Assembly: GCA_037577475.1 (NCBI GenBank) | Contig: CM075188.1 | Coordinates: forward strand, 18,891,001-18,955,000 | Source of the DNA: Chaunax sp. Z400 | Lineage: Eukaryota > Chordata > Actinopteri > Lophiiformes > Chaunacidae | Direction: 5' to 3' | Length of the DNA stretch: 64,000 nt | Shown: positions 60,531-64,000 of the stretch, piece after piece | Numbering within the stretch: position 1 is the first letter of the stretch | Layout: every line of letters begins with the position of its first letter | Translations under genes and position numbers: made by a program | Notes under the pieces: model-generated | Databases searched by the model: none | What the model was told of the DNA's origin: nothing | Seen by the model: only the letters and a program-made list of their open reading frames with translations

Positions 60531-63211
60531 AAAAAAATAGAATACAATAAAGGAGGGGGGTAAAGTTTTTATTAATATTTTTGTTTTTTTGTGACTGATC
60601 CATGTTTGGACATGACAATTTAATAAAAAATACTGAAAAATGAAAAAGCAATTTGCAAAGCGTTAGCCTACATATACTGACTCAGGCCTGGTTGAGGTTA
60701 TAGGAGCAGCAGTACATTTGGGCTGCAGTGGTGGTATTGATTAATATATAGTGAAAATGTCACTATCCACAAACATGCATTTATTTGTGCTATGTAAATG
60801 GTTCCAGAAAAATATGGAGCAATTAGCAAATATGCATACCTGACTCTGTAAATATGTTCACATAAAAATGAAATAGGTTTATGTAAATGTTTTATGCAAA
60901 TAGTTTCATCATAAAAACACATAAAAAGTCATATTTAAAAGTCAAATTTTTTTTTATTTTACAAATGAAATATGTTTTGCACTTCTATGAATTGCTCCCT
61001 GTCAATTTGTTGGCCATGTGTTATTTGTAACTCAGATACAAACATGGTGGAAATAAGTTGTGTTCATGCATGTGAATGTCATTCCTGTATCATCCAGGAT
61101 GATCACATCTTTACCCCCATGGCACATATGTGATGACCCTCTGGATGAGTGAGGATGAAATTGATGTCAGCCATATTCCAAATAGCCAGATGCTATGATC
61201 CCAGCAGAGCATTTAAAGGTGATTTTCAAAGATTTCAATGATGCTACTTTCCAGCACCATTGTCCAGTTTACATGGCCTTTATAATCACTTCAAACTGTT
61301 CAGGAGCGTTGGCCTTGACTTAAACTGAGACCATTTCATATAAAAGAAATGACACTGGAGGATGATGTTCTTTTTTTTTCCAGAAAGTCTGTAACTTGTC
61401 TATAATTTAACAGCAAATATGCTAAGATAATAGATCATGTATCAGAAACAACATGTATTTGACTCAGTAAAACACTACACATACAGTAGTGCTGCTCTGG
61501 AGTTGCAGGGATGGGTGGATGGTGGACATAAGATAGTAGAACTAGTAGATGGTAGAACTCTGACACCAGCAGGAACAGTTTGAGTCCAGACTTCTGTATT
61601 TGGCCAAGTGTAGGCAAGAAAAACTCTTTGGTTCATTTAGAAAAACATTGTTTTTATTAAATGTTCTGAAAAACAAATGATATATGTTGTCAGGGAATAT
61701 ATTACTGACATTTTCTGTGTCAGTATTTTGTGCTACTTACCATGTCAAGGAGACAGAGCTGCAATTGACACACTCCACTGGTCTAAGCAGCTATTTGGTC
61801 TGAAAACACTGCTCACAGTTGGGTTCCACAGATTTACTGCCTTGTAATCTGGAAGTAACAACAGTATTAAAGGGGTGGCGTTTCAGTGTGCAGGACAAGC
61901 TTTTGGCTGAAATCTGTTCACATTTGAGTGACTTTTTGAAAATCTCAGCTTCTACGCTTCATCTCAAGGAATCCTCTTTGGTTGACTTTCAAAGTTTGAA
62001 CAGACTTTGCCTTCAGTGTACATTCCAAAGGCAGTTTTCTGGTTCCTAGTCTCAAACACCTTTGATGCAGTCAGTTTTCAGGCAATTTGACACACTAAGA
62101 TAAACTCAGCTCCTTCTTCTGCTCTCATTGAAAATACTCCATTAGTGAGCAAAATACTTGAGAACTTGTTGTGGGAGATGGCGTTAACAGCTTTAGTATA
62201 CCAAGCCCCGCTCCCTTAAGTATTAATCTGCCCTGCTTATCTCACCACTTTGATCGAGGTTGCGTACTGCTCTTACAGTCTAGACTCAAGTTCTTTTCAA
62301 ACTTTAAAGGGCTGAAAAAAAATCACATTTGGCATTCCTCCTCTCTGCCTCATTACAGCCATGTTTTCACAGTTGCCTCTGTTCAGGAACTAATGGTAGT
62401 CAAGTTTATTGAAGCAAACCAGAGCAAATAAATAGCTTATATAATATTTGCCTATATAATCCAGGACAGTTAATAAACCCCCTGGCTATATGGAAACATG
62501 TTGTTTCCCATTCCTCCACTCATCAATTTTGGCCAACCTCAGTGCTCTTTAGTCATCTTGGCCTACTTAACTGCTACTGAAGTTGCTTAAGGACCAGGAA
62601 AATTCACTGTATTTATTTCTTTTTATCTCCATCTTATCCACCTGGTATAAATATGAGCAACTTCAGCTTCATCTGTGTTTAGCAAGGGATGGAGTACATG
62701 ATTTGTTTACACCGTGGCTTTAAGAGCTCGGTAAAAGTATTTGTGAGAAAGTTTTTTATCTGAGGCTGCACACGCACTGGCTGCTTTTCAAACAAATGCT
62801 AGCGAGGATAGTTGGGCCACAGGAAAAGGAAATTATGCCTCCATCTTTTTCTGTAATAATCTGCCATAAAATGTTGAGTTCCCTTAATCACAGAGGTTGA
62901 AAAGGAGATTCACAGCAGTTACAGGAAGTGAATGATGGAAAGGAGAGAGGGATCAAATGAATTTTTACTAATTGTGCCACAGAGCTGCCCAGTTTTTTGC
63001 AGAGGCAGTTCACTGCTGGCCACTGAAAAGCTTTTCTAAAAATAAAGTCGGACTCACATTACACAGTAATTGGACCGATTTCACCCTAAATCACCCCTCC
63101 CAATAATTGCAGGAGAAATCTGGTCTGGAACTGTGGTTGGTACCGATGTTCGGCCCAGATTATCTGGTAATCGGATTCAGTCTTACACCTCCCGATATTG
63201 GACATTTTGTT
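60531..63211. other. Non-coding stretch
   Basis: No gene seen. Very AT-rich around 60530-60960, with T-runs near 60950 and 61370. Open frames of 60-86 codons have no domains. Confidence 0.5.
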
Positions 63212-63291
63212 GATGATCCGGATCCGGATCTGAATATGGGAATTTTTTGAAGGGCCTTGGCGGAGGTTTGCACAGTTTGAGCACTCTTGTT
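63212..63291 (+). repeat. Family C 3' fragment
   Basis: GATCCGGATCCGGATCTG, GGGAATTTTTTGAAGGGCC, TTGGCGGAGGTTTGCACAG and GAGCACTCTTGTTA are the family end. The 5' half is absent. Confidence 0.65.
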
Positions 63292-64000
63292 ATGTGTATG
63301 ACGCAACCTGACTTCAAAATCGGGAAAATTGGGATTTTAAAACTCCTGTAGTGTGAACTCCACCTAAGGGGTGCTTAAGGTTCAGGGTTTCAAACTGCTG
63401 GCGTGTTTCTTCATACCTTAAGCAGCTTTTCTCTATGAAGCAGGATTTTAGGTTATGTTGTTAGTCCCGCCCCTCTTTCCAACAGCAGATTATGTCCACA
63501 TACATACAGCCAGCACATCCAAGTTAAAGTAAACTTAGCAGTAATCACGGTGTTTTTGAAGTACGTGTAAAATCTTTAAAAATAGATACCTCACTTCTGT
63601 TGAACGCTGGAACAAAATGAACTTCACTAAGAGTCATTTTCCAGAAAAGACACCAAGTTCTCAGGCTTGCCCACAGGGGCAGCTTCCTGTGCTATTGACC
63701 ACATAAATGCCCTTACGGTATGATACTCCTGCTGCAGTCCCTGCCCTAGTTTTTAAAACTCCTGGTAGACACAGCTATGGCTTCCAGATGCTGTCTCCAG
63801 TGTGGTTTTGGGGAAAAGAAAGGAACTTATCTCATAATATGGGTGGGCTGCACAGGAGAAGCCTGGAAGGTGAGAAATTATATTAGCACATCTTTGTAAA
63901 TCAAAGCCCTCGAAGCAGTAAAAACAGACATTTAGTTAAAATGTGTTACAAAATATAGAGCACAGATTGCCAAAACTCCTCTACAACTTTCTTTCTTCAT
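63292..64000. other. Non-coding stretch to window end
   Basis: No gene or recognisable element. Confidence 0.5.

Noticed and set aside
1..64000. CRISPR arrays, operons, phage or plasmid features
   Set aside because: No regularly spaced repeats with unique spacers, no dense coding and no ribosome-binding sites. The sequence is vertebrate in character.

Overview
The window looks like nuclear DNA from a bony fish, most likely a percomorph teleost. It is AT-rich. It has many dinucleotide microsatellites, degenerate L2-type (Maui-like) LINE fragments, tRNA-derived SINEs with readable B boxes, and several short dispersed repeats that I recognise from teleost genomes. I see no operons, ribosome-binding sites, CRISPR arrays or other prokaryotic features. 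I cannot support any intact protein-coding gene, rRNA gene, or functional tRNA gene. Almost all open frames are short and of the size chance would give. The best explanation is a gene desert or the inside of a very large intron.

Layout. 1-20 kb: mostly single-copy-looking AT-rich DNA with microsatellites (a TG tract running into 29 consecutive G at 3.7 kb, AC at 5.0 and 7.7 kb, CA/CT at 18.5 kb), a pyrimidine-biased block at 5.6-6.05 kb, two copies of a teleost repeat called family A here (6.5 and 11.2 kb), a short perfect hairpin at 11.0 kb, and a doubtful decayed coding stretch at 13.8-14.3 kb. 20-24.1 kb: a cluster of mobile DNA made of a tRNA-derived SINE, two copies of repeat family C, and the clearest element in the window, a 5'-truncated minus-strand L2 LINE with a 251-codon reverse transcriptase remnant. 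24-39 kb: mainly unannotatable, with two copies of repeat family D (29.6 and 31.4 kb), a SINE tail, an imperfect duplicated segment at 33.1/34.0 kb, and a locally GC-rich block at 37.2-37.5 kb.

39.6-44 kb: a repeat C copy, then a family A copy split by a younger 585-bp TG...CA element that may be a solo LTR, then a plus-strand L2 3' end with its ATT tail. 45.99-46.16 kb: a possible terminal exon (acceptor, short CpG-bearing stretch, AATAAA), the only gene-like signal I would pursue. 47-58 kb: a T-rich tract, an 83-bp AT repeat, an L2-like scrap, two same-subfamily SINEs in opposite orientations (one with a 14-bp target-site duplication), further repeat C pieces, and another tRNA-derived SINE. 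58-64 kb: sparse, with a purine tract, a short match to a Tc1-like inverted repeat end, one more teleost repeat and a repeat C tail.

Nothing here amounts to a coherent undescribed system. The informative content is the mobile-element history: a nested insertion, a dated SINE insertion, LINE decay, and several moderately conserved-looking islands that need cross-species comparison. Family names and consensus comparisons come from memory of teleost repeats and were not searched.
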